Assembly: GCF_901472495.1 (NCBI RefSeq)
Contig: NZ_LR590469.1
Span: 3,968,001-4,032,000, forward strand
Length of the DNA stretch: 64,000 bases
Direction of reading: 5' to 3'
From: Yersinia enterocolitica subsp. enterocolitica
Lineage (GTDB): Bacteria; Pseudomonadota; Gammaproteobacteria; Enterobacterales; Enterobacteriaceae
The notes under the pieces are model-generated. The model did not search any database. It had not been told where the DNA came from and saw only the letters and a list, made by a program, of their open reading frames with translations. How positions within the stretch are numbered: position 1 is the stretch's first letter; every line of letters begins with the position of its first letter. The position numbers and the translations under genes are program-made. Below are positions 1-9,417 of this stretch, in pieces.

Positions 1-592
1 CTGCGCTGAGGTGTTCAGTGAACAGCGGGATTTCCTGACACAGTTGGATACCGAAATCGGCGACGGCGACCACGGCCTGAATATGAATCGCGGCTTTAAT
101 AAAGTGGTCGAAAAACTGCCCTCTTTTGCCGATAAAGACATAGGTTTTATCCTGAAAAATACCGGCATGACCCTGCTTTCAAGTGTTGGTGGTGCCAGTG
201 GCCCCTTATTCGGAACCTTCTTTATTCGTGCCGCACAAAGTACCAATGCCAAACAGAGCCTGGATCTGTCAGCAGTCTGTCAGATGTTTAAAGATGGTGT
301 CGAAGGGGTGGTGATGCGCGGTAAGGCTGAGCCAGGCGATAAAACCATGTGTGATGTTTGGTGGGCTGTTGTGGCGCAGCTTGAACAGGCAAACCAGCAG
401 GGCGTGCCACTGGTAGATGCTTTGCAGCAAAGTGTCGAACGCGCACAGCTTGCATTGGCGGGAACTATCACCATGCAGGCCCGCAAAGGCCGCGCCAGTT
501 ATCTTGGCGAGCGCAGCATTGGCCATCAAGACCCTGGGGCGACATCGGCGATGTTGATGATGCAGGCTCTATGGCAGGTTGCCAGCCACTAA
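1..592 (+). CDS. dhaL: Dihydroxyacetone kinase ADP-binding subunit DhaL (5' truncated by window edge)
   Basis: DhaL binds the ADP that DhaM re-phosphorylates and passes the phosphate to dihydroxyacetone covalently held by DhaK. The reading frame is open back to the first base and its residues before the GTG at 11 still resemble E. coli DhaL, so the gene starts outside the window. The nucleotide/Mg loop GDGDHGLNMNRGF, the glycine-rich GGASGPLFG and the C-terminal ARKGRASYLGERSIGHQDPG block are intact. It is followed by dhaM after 33 bases with a strong Shine-Dalgarno, so the two are one operon; dhaK should lie upstream. Identity is near certain from extended similarity to E. coli DhaL. Confidence 0.95.
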   Translation, partial: CAEVFSEQRDFLTQLDTEIGDGDHGLNMNRGFNKVVEKLPSFADKDIGFILKNTGMTLLSSVGGASGPLFGTFFIRAAQSTNAKQSLDLSAVCQMFKDGVEGVVMRGKAEPGDKTMCDVWWAVVAQLEQANQQGVPLVDALQQSVERAQLALAGTITMQARKGRASYLGERSIGHQDPGATSAMLMMQALWQVASH

Positions 593-625
593 TATGGCCA
601 ACCGAGAAGGTAATCAGGAGGAAAG

Positions 626-2059
626 ATGGTCAATCTCGTTGTAGTTTCTCATAGCGCGCTGCTGGCTCAGGGTGTGGCCGAACTGGCACAGCAAATGACA
701 CAAGGGGGTTGCCAGTTAGCGGTGGCCGCCGGTGTAGACGACGTGGATCATCCTATTGGCACGGATGCCATCAAAGTGATGGAAGCCATTGAATCGGTTT
801 ACTCCCCCTCGGGCGTATTGGTGTTGATGGATTTAGGCAGCGCATTACTCAGTGCTGAAACAGCACTGGAGTTATTAGACCCAGAGATGGCAAGCAATGT
901 GCAGCTCTGCGCAGCTCCACTGGTCGAAGGGACTCTGGCCGCGGTGGTGGCAGCTTCATCCGGTGCTTCACTGGCCGAGGTACGTGCTGAAGCTATGGGG
1001 GCATTGGTGGCAAAAGCGGCTCAGTTAGGTGAGGGCATTGCACCCGATGCTAACAGTGCGGTAGTGGCTAAGGCTGCCCCCGATGCACAAAGTGTCAGTT
1101 GGGTTGTCCGCAATCCTAACGGATTACATGTCCGGCCAGCGGCCAAATTGGTCGAAGTATTAGCGCCATTTACCGCAGATTTATTGCTGGAAAAAAATGG
1201 CCAATGCGTTAATCCGCGTAGCCTGAATCAGCTCGCTATTTTGCAAGTACGTAAGGGAGATACCATTCGTCTGCTAGCCAGTGGTGAGCAAGCCGGTGAG
1301 GCGCTGGATGCTTTTATGCAACTGGCCCATCAGCATTTTGGCGAGTCCGTTAGCACTATCAGTGATAGTGGATTCACTGGCGTAATGGTTCCTCGTGGGG
1401 CCATCACTGCGCCAGTGCTCCAGTGGTTACCTGCTATGCCGGTGTTCTTAGCGCAAACCATTAATGTCGGGAGCGTTGCTAACGAACAATTGCGTTTGCA
1501 TCAGGCCTTAGCACACACCGTGGCGGATTTGCAGCAGTTGGCGCAGCAGGCAGAACAGCAAATTAGTGTTCAGGCGGCAGCTATCTTCAATGCCCATGCC
1601 ATGCTGATTGATGATGAAGAATTATATGCGTCGATGGATAAGCGGATAGAACAGCAGTTGGTGTGCGCAGAATCGGCATTACAGGATGAGTTGATGAGCA
1701 TGGTGGCAGCCTATCAGGCGCTGGCGGATGATTATCTGCGTGTCCGCGAACTGGATATTCGCGATATTCTTAATCGTGTTTTGGGCCATTTGACCGGGTT
1801 GCCGCCAGTTCCCTTTTCAGTCGACCGTGAAATATTACTGTTAGCGGAGGAGCTATTCCCTTCACAAATGATTGGGTTAAATCACCAACATGTAAAAGGT
1901 ATTTGTTTAAGTCGTGGGCATATCCTCTCTCACAGCGCGATTTTGGCAACAGAATTGGATATTCCGATGTTAGTCGGGGCTGTTGGTTGCCTTGACGCCA
2001 GCCGTAATGGTCAAAATGCCCTATTGGATACCGCGACTGGAGTACTCAAACTCCAGTAA
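626..2059 (+). CDS. dhaM: PTS-dependent dihydroxyacetone phosphotransferase subunit DhaM
   Basis: DhaM is a cytoplasmic multi-phosphoryl protein that carries phosphate from PEP via the general PTS to DhaL-ADP. Three domains are visible: an EIIA-like domain at about 1-130 with the active His9 (VVSHSALLAQG), an HPr-like domain at about 157-245 with His168 in NPNGLHVRPAAKLV, and an EI N-terminal-like domain at about 250-477 with a candidate His436 in the LSHSAIL motif. At 477 residues it is close to E. coli DhaM (472). The start is set by AGGAGG about 7 bases upstream. It ends only 45 bases from the convergent glycosyltransferase, with no clear terminator between them. Confidence 0.95.
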   Translation: MVNLVVVSHSALLAQGVAELAQQMTQGGCQLAVAAGVDDVDHPIGTDAIKVMEAIESVYSPSGVLVLMDLGSALLSAETALELLDPEMASNVQLCAAPLVEGTLAAVVAASSGASLAEVRAEAMGALVAKAAQLGEGIAPDANSAVVAKAAPDAQSVSWVVRNPNGLHVRPAAKLVEVLAPFTADLLLEKNGQCVNPRSLNQLAILQVRKGDTIRLLASGEQAGEALDAFMQLAHQHFGESVSTISDSGFTGVMVPRGAITAPVLQWLPAMPVFLAQTINVGSVANEQLRLHQALAHTVADLQQLAQQAEQQISVQAAAIFNAHAMLIDDEELYASMDKRIEQQLVCAESALQDELMSMVAAYQALADDYLRVRELDIRDILNRVLGHLTGLPPVPFSVDREILLLAEELFPSQMIGLNHQHVKGICLSRGHILSHSAILATELDIPMLVGAVGCLDASRNGQNALLDTATGVLKLQ

Positions 2060-2104
2060 GCGGCGTAAGTCTTCAACACACATAATCTCCTTGAAATAGC
2101 AGTC

Positions 2105-3460
2105 TCAATCCAGGGCTGCTATTTGAGGAATTAAGTGACTCAGTGGCGTTAGAATTTGTTTTCTCCAGTGATAGCGCTCTTCTATTAATGTGGCGCTTGC
2201 CAGCCTGATGTTCGCTATTTCACGTTCTGTTAATTGGCAAACGTGGTGTATCACTTCCGCTAAATCTATGGCATCCCCCGGAATATGCAGGAACCCATTA
2301 ATACCGTGCTCAACTTGTTCTCGCAGGCCACCTGAGTCGGCGACAACTAATATCGCCCCCTGCTTTCTGGCTAACCAGCGCGACTCCATAGGAATTAATC
2401 CATTCGGCTCATTTTCGGCAGACAGAACACACACCCGCGTATTACGCCACTGAATCAGGCAGGCCATCAGTTCGCGATCAAATGAATTTATAACTGAAGC
2501 GTGTATATCAAGCTGGCTGGCTAATACTGATAACTCCGGTAACACCGGATCACTGACGATAACGGCATGAATATCATCACCCAGATAACTGGCTGCTGTC
2601 AGTAACAAATCATAGCGTTTATAATGCACACCTCTTCCAAGCGTAATAGCCAGTGGATTTTCGAGTGATATTCCGTGAGCAGATAGCGTGTCGCAAATCT
2701 CTTGCTCACTGCGTATCCGAAACCATGGATCGTTAATATTTACCCCTGCGGGAACCGGTACCATGGTTTGGGGATCAGCACCATATTGTGAAACTAAGTG
2801 CTCGGACAGAAAATTGCTGATAGTACCCAGCTTGATATTAGGATCAATCTTCGCCCATTGAACAGGCAATGATTCAGCCATAAGTCTGTCAGGATTAGGT
2901 AATGGCATTTCATGATTGAATGCTGTGCCATGAGAAACATAGATAACCTTTAAATTTTCTCCTTCAATAGCAGTATGTAAGCTGACAATTAACGGGGTAA
3001 ACGAAAATGGTAACTCATGGCAAAATGCCAAGGTAATATCGTAATTCTCACTAATATCAATAATCTTTGCGGCGGCGGCGGCAGAGGATATTTTCCAGTT
3101 TTGTAAGTTACCGAGAAAAGCATCACCGTAAGGCCATAAACACCCTGTTTCATTACCCAATGTCATGTTTGGTACCGTTGAGAATGATCCTCCTAGCTCA
3201 TGAATTTCTTTTATATAATGAGTGTGGCAATCAATATCAAAAAATGTATTGCATTTATTGTATGCAATCTCAATAAAATGTGGCTCCAGGCAAATATTAT
3301 GGGTGGACAAAAAGGCTATCACCTCAGGTAGTGCCTGAATTTGTCCTCTGATATAAGAGCCGACACCCCCAACGAATATTTGGATTCCTTCTGTAGATAA
3401 ATGAATAATACCTATTCTTAGATTGTTTTTTTTATGAATGGGAAATATGTTTTCTTGCAT
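2105..3460 (-). CDS. GT4-type glycosyltransferase of the accessory cluster
   Basis: Predicted retaining glycosyltransferase with GT-B fold, 451 residues. Seen: a glycine-rich N-terminal acceptor loop (GGVGSYIRGQ), a donor-binding start LGRGVHYKRYDLLLTAA near residue 270, and a GT4-style E-x7-E region (ENEPNGLIPMES) followed by ADSGGLREQVEHGINGFL. These are the Glycos_transf_1 hallmarks; donor and acceptor cannot be told from sequence. It is the last gene of the six-gene minus-strand block, 29 bases after the carbamoyltransferase. No membrane segment is evident, so it probably acts in the cytoplasm on a small molecule. Poly-Ala (AAAAA) occurs near residue 129. A role in polysaccharide synthesis cannot be excluded, but there are no wzx/wzy-type genes here. 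Confidence 0.75.
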   Translation of the reverse strand: MQENIFPIHKKNNLRIGIIHLSTEGIQIFVGGVGSYIRGQIQALPEVIAFLSTHNICLEPHFIEIAYNKCNTFFDIDCHTHYIKEIHELGGSFSTVPNMTLGNETGCLWPYGDAFLGNLQNWKISSAAAAAKIIDISENYDITLAFCHELPFSFTPLIVSLHTAIEGENLKVIYVSHGTAFNHEMPLPNPDRLMAESLPVQWAKIDPNIKLGTISNFLSEHLVSQYGADPQTMVPVPAGVNINDPWFRIRSEQEICDTLSAHGISLENPLAITLGRGVHYKRYDLLLTAASYLGDDIHAVIVSDPVLPELSVLASQLDIHASVINSFDRELMACLIQWRNTRVCVLSAENEPNGLIPMESRWLARKQGAILVVADSGGLREQVEHGINGFLHIPGDAIDLAEVIHHVCQLTEREIANIRLASATLIEERYHWRKQILTPLSHLIPQIAALD

Positions 3461-3489
3461 ATAAAACCTCGCAATTTTAACGAGAAATG

Positions 3490-5199
3490 TTATTGATTAC
3501 TTTGTTTCTTCGATACCTTATAATTATTGATAAACAAAACATCCAATCCGCAACTCAAAAATAAATCAATTGCATCTTTGGGTGTTTCTACTATTGGCAT
3601 ACCTTTGGTATTGAGTGAAGTATTTAGCAATAGTGGTATTTTAGTCTGCTCAAAAAAAGAAGTTATCAATTTATGGAATTTTCTATTGATATCCTTTTTA
3701 ACAGTTTGAACGCGAGCACTTCCATCAACATGTACGATAGAAGGGAGATCAGTTCGGTATTGTTCTTTGACATAGGCAATAAATAACATGTAGTCACTAT
3801 CATGATCTAAGTGGAAATACTCTTGCACTTCTTCATGTAAAATCGCGGGTGCAAAAGGTCGGAAATCTTCCCGAAACTTCACATTGGCATTAATGTGATC
3901 TTTCATCTGCGCGCTGCGGGGATCGGCAAGAATGCTTCTGTTTCCCAACGCACGTGGCCCGAATTCAGACTCCCCTTGAAACCATGCAATGACCTGACCA
4001 GATGCAATAGAGTCGGCTGCCATGGCTTCAATATTTTCGCAGTAAGTGTATTCAATCTTGTCATTATGTTTTTCAAGCTCAGTTATTACGCTAATATCAT
4101 TATAATTCTTACCAAAAAACGGCGAACCAGTATGTTTGACTCGCTCTTTTTTAAGGACTTCCAGCCAACCATAATAGCAGCACCCGATAGAAAGCCCATT
4201 GTCACCCGCTGCAGGTTGAATATATAAGTTATCGAAATTACACCCATTAATGAGCTTTTCATTCGCCGTGGCATTTAACGCAACCCCTCCGGCATAAGCG
4301 AAGTTTTTCATAGGATGAAGTTGGTAGTAATGGTTAAACAGGTAGAATAAAGCCTCTTCAAGTTTGCTTTGTGCCCAATAGGCCAGATCTGCATAATATT
4401 GGAAGTTATTTTTAAAGTGTGCTGGATCAGTATTTAGTAATGGGTCGATATTTATCCACCAGTCATTACGTAATATTACTTTTCCTGAATTTAAAAAGAA
4501 CGGTTGCCAATTGATAACATTTTCTCTGCCATAGGGAGCCAGGCCCATTAATTTACCGGCACAGTCAAGTTCACCAAAAATATATAAGGCAATCCCCTCG
4601 TAAAATTCACCGATAGAATTTTCTATTTCCCAAGTTGATACGGGATAAATTTTTCTATCCTTCCGATTAACCCAGCGGGAAAAGTCTTTAAAGATGGGTA
4701 GCATTCTGCCATTTTGATAAACGTAGTAACTGCATGTTTCCCAATAACGGTAACGATTATTATAATGAATATTATCAGTGGCGGAGACATTACCATTAAT
4801 ATCATTACAGCTATCTACGCTACCACCATGCCCATCAATAACCACAACCCCCATATCATCAAAAGGAGATGTGCCTATTGCACTATAAGCATGAGCCAAG
4901 TGATGTGAAAGTGTCACGACAGGCACCATAGGAGGCAAAATTCTATTTTTGCGATATTCTAATTGTTCACTAAATATTGGGTTATGAGAATTTTGCTCTA
5001 CGATTAATGTCAGATCATTATATTCAATACCCGCAGCGTCTAAACAGTATTGAATAGTAGCATTATCATTAAAACCATCATGTTTTATTCTTGATATTCT
5101 TTCCTTTTCTATTGCAAATATAATCTCTCCGTCTTTCATTAAGCAGGTGGAACCATCATGAGATAGGGCAGTGCCAAGAATATAAATAGGTTTATGCAT
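3490..5199 (-). CDS. O-carbamoyltransferase, NodU/CmcH/TobZ family
   Basis: Predicted to transfer a carbamoyl group from carbamoyl phosphate to a hydroxyl of a sugar or cyclitol, using ATP through a carbamoyl-AMP intermediate as established for TobZ. Two domains are visible: an N-terminal Kae1-like ASKHA domain with a metal-binding HHLAHA motif at 99-104 and VIDGHGG at 120-126, and a C-terminal YrdC-like part with GESEFGPRALGNRSILADPR (about 409-428) and KFREDFRPFAPA (about 441-452). Length 569 is normal for the family, and all motifs seem intact. Family members modify Nod factors, cephamycin, novobiocin and tobramycin/nebramycin, so the family points to a decorated natural product. It is flanked by a GMC oxidoreductase and a glycosyltransferase with 30-base gaps on either side. 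Confidence 0.88.
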   Translation of the reverse strand: MHKPIYILGTALSHDGSTCLMKDGEIIFAIEKERISRIKHDGFNDNATIQYCLDAAGIEYNDLTLIVEQNSHNPIFSEQLEYRKNRILPPMVPVVTLSHHLAHAYSAIGTSPFDDMGVVVIDGHGGSVDSCNDINGNVSATDNIHYNNRYRYWETCSYYVYQNGRMLPIFKDFSRWVNRKDRKIYPVSTWEIENSIGEFYEGIALYIFGELDCAGKLMGLAPYGRENVINWQPFFLNSGKVILRNDWWINIDPLLNTDPAHFKNNFQYYADLAYWAQSKLEEALFYLFNHYYQLHPMKNFAYAGGVALNATANEKLINGCNFDNLYIQPAAGDNGLSIGCCYYGWLEVLKKERVKHTGSPFFGKNYNDISVITELEKHNDKIEYTYCENIEAMAADSIASGQVIAWFQGESEFGPRALGNRSILADPRSAQMKDHINANVKFREDFRPFAPAILHEEVQEYFHLDHDSDYMLFIAYVKEQYRTDLPSIVHVDGSARVQTVKKDINRKFHKLITSFFEQTKIPLLLNTSLNTKGMPIVETPKDAIDLFLSCGLDVLFINNYKVSKKQSNQ

Positions 5200-5229
5200 A
5201 ATTAATATCCTTATTAATTTACAATGGAG

Positions 5230-6732
5230 TCAGTTAAGTATATAAGCGAGACGGCGAGATAGTGCGAGTGTTGTTAATGACGGGTTGGCCGCACCGGGGC
5301 GCGGAAATGTGCTAGGGCCGATAGCAAATAGATTATTAATTTGATTAAACTCATGATTGTCCTTTAATATTTCTCCTAAGGGTAATGTACTGCCTTCATG
5401 GTTTTCTGTACCAAGAGGACTAATCCATGTTATTGGAACATTGTAATTGACTTTCCTTAATGGTGATCTCATTTGATTGTGGACATCTCCCATGGTACGG
5501 GCATGGATAATAAATCCTGATTGAAAATCTAAAGGTTCAAATGGGATTTTTGCATGGTCGCAAATTTCACGCCAGAAAATATCTAATTCATACTTTTCTT
5601 GTTTAATCAGTGCGTCATCTGCATCGCCCAAATCACACGAAATGGATAATGGCATGGTTTCACCATTCGTGGCGATGCTGATATTTGCATGAATAGAAGG
5701 AATTTGTTCACCCATCGTCCATGCTTCTAATTCAATACCAAGATCTGATTTGTTGATAGTAAAAAATAAATTAAATCGCTCACCCCTTAAGCTCGGGCTG
5801 AAAAATAGGGTGTGGGGATGGTTATCAATTAACTTCTTGAGTTTATCTGGAACTTTATCGTGCTCAATGGTGACATTAAATCCTTGAACAATATGATCAA
5901 CAAGGCCCGTTAGTTTTTTCTCTATCAAAACCCCCGAATCATAAAGTGCTTGAGTGGCTAAACGTGAGTTTTCAATTGTCCCTAAAGCAAGTACACATTT
6001 ATCTGCCAATACATGATGTATCTCATTAGATACCCTATTTTTTAATTTTGCACCGATGCATTTCCCATTTGCAATAATAAGCGCAACAGCTTCATATCCG
6101 GAAATAATGAGAGGGGGCGTATTGAGTGTATTATCTTGTTTCCAATAGGATAGGGGGGAATAGGCTTCCCAACGTTCATCCTCTCCTAGTGTTCGGGTGA
6201 CTTGGGGGGCGACTTTGAATTCAAAATCAGCAAATTTGAAGCGATAGTCTGCATCATAGCTTTTTTCTGCCCAAGCTAATATTTCAGATTGTACCTGTGT
6301 ATAAAGGGATGGGCCATCTAACCACTTCTCGGTGAGGTCACTGGTAATTTTTTCTGGCCAATATTTAAGAATTTCGGCCTCAATTGGCAAAATAACACCA
6401 TGCCAATAAAGTGATCTCCCTCCCACTCTGCGCCGCAAGCATGTTCCTTTTGAATAATGCGGCTCACTTAAAGATTGCCACGAGCGGTAAGCATATTTAT
6501 CTGATTCCTCATTCTTCCAAAATTCATCAGCTCGCTGGAAATCTTCCCCTGCATTGATATGGTTACAATCATCAGCTGGCCCTGCTTCTATAATGACAGT
6601 ATTTTCTACTGCTCTATTATTTAAATGTTTTGCTAACTCTAAACCAGACATTCCTCCACCTAATATTAAAATATTAATTTTATCAGGAATTTCTGTGTGA
6701 TTTTTAGATGTTGCTATCTTCGCAATATTCAT
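5230..6732 (-). CDS. GMC-family FAD-dependent oxidoreductase
   Basis: Predicted FAD alcohol dehydrogenase/oxidase acting on a sugar or cyclitol hydroxyl. The N-terminal Rossmann FAD site ILILGGGMSGLELAKHL lies at about residues 21-37 and the C-terminal GMC signature FAIGPSTFPRPGAANPSLTTLALS close to the end, with the usual Asn near the active site. The ATG at 6732 is preferred: it has GAGAGGG at good distance, whereas the longer frame would need a TTG. Length 500 fits bacterial GMC enzymes, including the paromamine 6'-oxidases (NeoG/BtrQ) of aminoglycoside pathways; that comparison is by family only. There is no signal peptide. It is the fourth gene of the block, 24 bases after the second glycosyltransferase. 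Confidence 0.82.
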   Translation of the reverse strand: MNIAKIATSKNHTEIPDKINILILGGGMSGLELAKHLNNRAVENTVIIEAGPADDCNHINAGEDFQRADEFWKNEESDKYAYRSWQSLSEPHYSKGTCLRRRVGGRSLYWHGVILPIEAEILKYWPEKITSDLTEKWLDGPSLYTQVQSEILAWAEKSYDADYRFKFADFEFKVAPQVTRTLGEDERWEAYSPLSYWKQDNTLNTPPLIISGYEAVALIIANGKCIGAKLKNRVSNEIHHVLADKCVLALGTIENSRLATQALYDSGVLIEKKLTGLVDHIVQGFNVTIEHDKVPDKLKKLIDNHPHTLFFSPSLRGERFNLFFTINKSDLGIELEAWTMGEQIPSIHANISIATNGETMPLSISCDLGDADDALIKQEKYELDIFWREICDHAKIPFEPLDFQSGFIIHARTMGDVHNQMRSPLRKVNYNVPITWISPLGTENHEGSTLPLGEILKDNHEFNQINNLFAIGPSTFPRPGAANPSLTTLALSRRLAYILN

Positions 6733-6756
6733 GATGTACCCTCTCAAATGTGATGT

Positions 6757-8199
6757 TTATTTATAAACCAATGGTTTTACGTTGCAATCCTGTGGTTCAC
6801 TTCTTAATAGAGATATAAAATCTTGCCATGGATCTATAGGAAATTTTGATTGAATAAGAAGCTTATTACTGATTAACTGCATTTTTATTCCTATCTCGCC
6901 TGCGGCATGCATGCACATCCATTCAAATAGTTGTTGCGCAGCATCTCTGGGAAAGCTTGGATCAACTTTTATATGATGGTATTCAGAACCATAGAATTCA
7001 GTAAAAGCAGAGTATTCTGTTACGGCACATGGGATAGTATAAATCGCAGCTAGCGCTGGTCCTAAACCGACGCTTTCAACATTTTTTACATTCGGCGTAA
7101 ACAAAACAGCACCTGATAAAGTATGGCAAATGGTGAGCAAGTCAATTTCGTCCAAACACCATTTATTATATTTATTTCTATAAGTTTGAAGCGGCACCTC
7201 ATCCAAAAAAATTATGTGATCATTAAGATTTAATATATTCACCTGTTCTTTTAAATAACCTGCATACTCAGGGTCTTCATTCATACTTCCGAATATAAGT
7301 AACTTGGGGAGAGATAAACCTTTTTCTTTATAAATAGAAAACAATGAATTAAAAATATCAATTGATATTTCAAGGCCTTTCACTCTAAATACCCGGACAG
7401 GTGCGATAAGAATAGTCGAACACGCGGAGATATTATGCTGCTTTAAAAATTCACTATGAATATTATTAAAACTAGATTCATCTATAGAAGGCAATATATT
7501 CGGGATAAATTTTGCCACCAGTTCTGTTGGGTAATACCTACATTCATCTGCCAGAGATTCAGATGCGACTATCCATTTAGTATAGGTATTGTGTTGTGGT
7601 ATTGGGGTTAAGATATTGGGAGTTTTCGGATATAACCTTTCTGCATTTTCATAAATTGCATAGCTGCCAAAAAGATCATGATCCCAGAAGATAACACCAC
7701 CGTAATTTTTTTTTGCCCAATATTTCTTTGCAGCATGATGGATAGCCAACGTAACAGGTACGGCATCAGATAGTGTCATGTTTAAACAGAAAAGCCAGTC
7801 AATGTCATTATCCTCAAGCCAATTCATAAAATATTTTTTATATTGTTCCGATATTAAAGATACATCTTTCTGGATATTTATTATTTCTTCATGTGTTAAC
7901 TGGTCATATTTGGCTATTTTACTTCTTATATTAGTAAAGTCATTACCATAGTCTTCATTACACATTGAATACTGATGAATAGAACTCACTTTCATCCAGG
8001 TAGGATAGTGTGACTCTGGGTTCCCATGAGGAAAGAAATTAACCTTATCTGGCCGCCATGAAAATCCTAGATCTGCGGGTATTTCATAAGTGATCATATT
8101 ATTTTTTATTGCCATTTCAGCAACATTTCTAAATATGGTTAATAGACCACTGGTTGGGAGACCATCTCCTGATATAATCGCCCACTTCATTTTCTTCAT
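6757..8199 (-). CDS. Divergent glycosyltransferase (GT-B type) of the accessory cluster
   Basis: 480-residue protein with a distant glycosyltransferase family 4 layout. It has an N-terminal Rossmann start (WAIISGDGLPTSGLLTIFRNVAE), a middle strand turn IAPVRVFRVKGLEISIDIF at about 270-290 and KLLIFGSMNEDP, as in GT4 donor domains. The expected E-x7-E loop is degenerate (VESVGLGPALAA), where family members often read E.FG...EA. The start follows AGGAGA. It overlaps no neighbour: 16 bases separate it from the transporter upstream and 24 from the GMC gene. Specificity is unknown. The call as a glycosyltransferase is inference from fold-like signatures and context. Confidence 0.6.
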   Translation of the reverse strand: MKKMKWAIISGDGLPTSGLLTIFRNVAEMAIKNNMITYEIPADLGFSWRPDKVNFFPHGNPESHYPTWMKVSSIHQYSMCNEDYGNDFTNIRSKIAKYDQLTHEEIINIQKDVSLISEQYKKYFMNWLEDNDIDWLFCLNMTLSDAVPVTLAIHHAAKKYWAKKNYGGVIFWDHDLFGSYAIYENAERLYPKTPNILTPIPQHNTYTKWIVASESLADECRYYPTELVAKFIPNILPSIDESSFNNIHSEFLKQHNISACSTILIAPVRVFRVKGLEISIDIFNSLFSIYKEKGLSLPKLLIFGSMNEDPEYAGYLKEQVNILNLNDHIIFLDEVPLQTYRNKYNKWCLDEIDLLTICHTLSGAVLFTPNVKNVESVGLGPALAAIYTIPCAVTEYSAFTEFYGSEYHHIKVDPSFPRDAAQQLFEWMCMHAAGEIGIKMQLISNKLLIQSKFPIDPWQDFISLLRSEPQDCNVKPLVYK

Positions 8200-8215
8200 T
8201 ATTTATCTCCTGACA

Positions 8216-9391
8216 TTAACTGTTTAATTGAATTGACTTTACTGATAAAATTTTAATTAAAGAGAAAATTAATATGCAACAAATTAATATGGCAATAAAA
8301 GCCGTTCTCAGTGAAGTAAAATCTGCTAATATGCCGATTAATGGTGGTGATATGAGCAAACCAATTCTTGACATCCATGTTGCAAAAGTAATTCCACTGG
8401 TTGCATTTATATTAGGTAACTGGCCAATAAAGGATATCGTTAGTGGGAATATCACGGATATGCCTAACCCAATGAAAGAGAAGCCTAATATTGTAAAAGT
8501 AACGGAGTGAACGGATATTATTAATATGATTCCTATCATAGATAATGCTACTCCATATTTTAATGTTGTGAATCCTCCAAATTTATTTGTGTAGTAGTCA
8601 CCAAATATACGACCAATAACCATGCATATTTGGCAGAAGAGATAAGGCAAGCCAGAAGTTGCTAATGAAACATCGTAAATATCCTTCATATATATTGCAC
8701 CCCAGATACTGGCTGTTTCTTCTATGCTACATGTAAAGATAAGTACAGTTAAGGCTATAATATAAACTTGAGTCTCTAATAATCCTATCTTGTTTTTATG
8801 TTTATCAGGTAAGTGAAAATTAATTTCCGTATTAACTTTTTGAAATAATAGAATGTAAATAACTAGTGCTATTAAATTAATAGTGAGTAATGTAAGGTTG
8901 AATTTCTCCATTGAAAATCCGAGGCCAATCGCCATGACAGCTACCAGTCCGCCCCATATTGTGCCGATACTGCCTATACCATGAAGCCGATTAATCAAAC
9001 TAAACCCATATGACTTTTGTATATTAAGGGCTTGTACATTAATACAAGTATCCCCCCATGAATCAAAAACACCGAACAGAAAAAGTAATAATGTTATTTC
9101 ATACCACGAAGACGAAAAAGCAACTATTGATATAGTAATAATTAAAAATAAGAATGTTATATTTGTCGCCCAATATAATCCAATGAAATTTATAAACTTT
9201 TTTGAAAACAACCCGAATATTATCGATCCCGCAGGAATAGCTGATATCATTATTCCAACCATATAATTACTGAGATTGAACCTATCTTTTAAATCTGGAA
9301 TCCACGGAACTAAACTGGCGTAGGCGATACCATGAATAAAAAATAGTGTCGATAATATGATGCTTTGTTTTTTTGTGTTTTTTATTGTCAT
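8216..9391 (-). CDS. MFS transporter, YbjJ-like, probable exporter of the cluster product
   Basis: 391 residues, almost all hydrophobic, consistent with 12 membrane helices and a short charged central loop near 190-205 (NTEINFHLPDKHKNKIG). The order of conserved turns (PWIPDLKDRF early, INRLHGIGSIGTIWGG near 135, GLGISVIFPLTISF near 315) resembles the YbjJ group of the major facilitator superfamily. Placed inside the six-gene block, 26 bases after the dioxygenase gene and 16 before a glycosyltransferase gene, it most likely moves the product out or a precursor in; direction cannot be read from sequence. Very AT-rich, like its neighbours. Confidence 0.8.
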   Translation of the reverse strand: MTIKNTKKQSIILSTLFFIHGIAYASLVPWIPDLKDRFNLSNYMVGIMISAIPAGSIIFGLFSKKFINFIGLYWATNITFLFLIITISIVAFSSSWYEITLLLFLFGVFDSWGDTCINVQALNIQKSYGFSLINRLHGIGSIGTIWGGLVAVMAIGLGFSMEKFNLTLLTINLIALVIYILLFQKVNTEINFHLPDKHKNKIGLLETQVYIIALTVLIFTCSIEETASIWGAIYMKDIYDVSLATSGLPYLFCQICMVIGRIFGDYYTNKFGGFTTLKYGVALSMIGIILIISVHSVTFTILGFSFIGLGISVIFPLTISFIGQLPNINATSGITFATWMSRIGLLISPPLIGILADFTSLRTAFIAILICCILIFSLIKILSVKSIQLNS

Positions 9392-9417
9392 TATATTTAT
9401 TTTACATGAGTTAATTT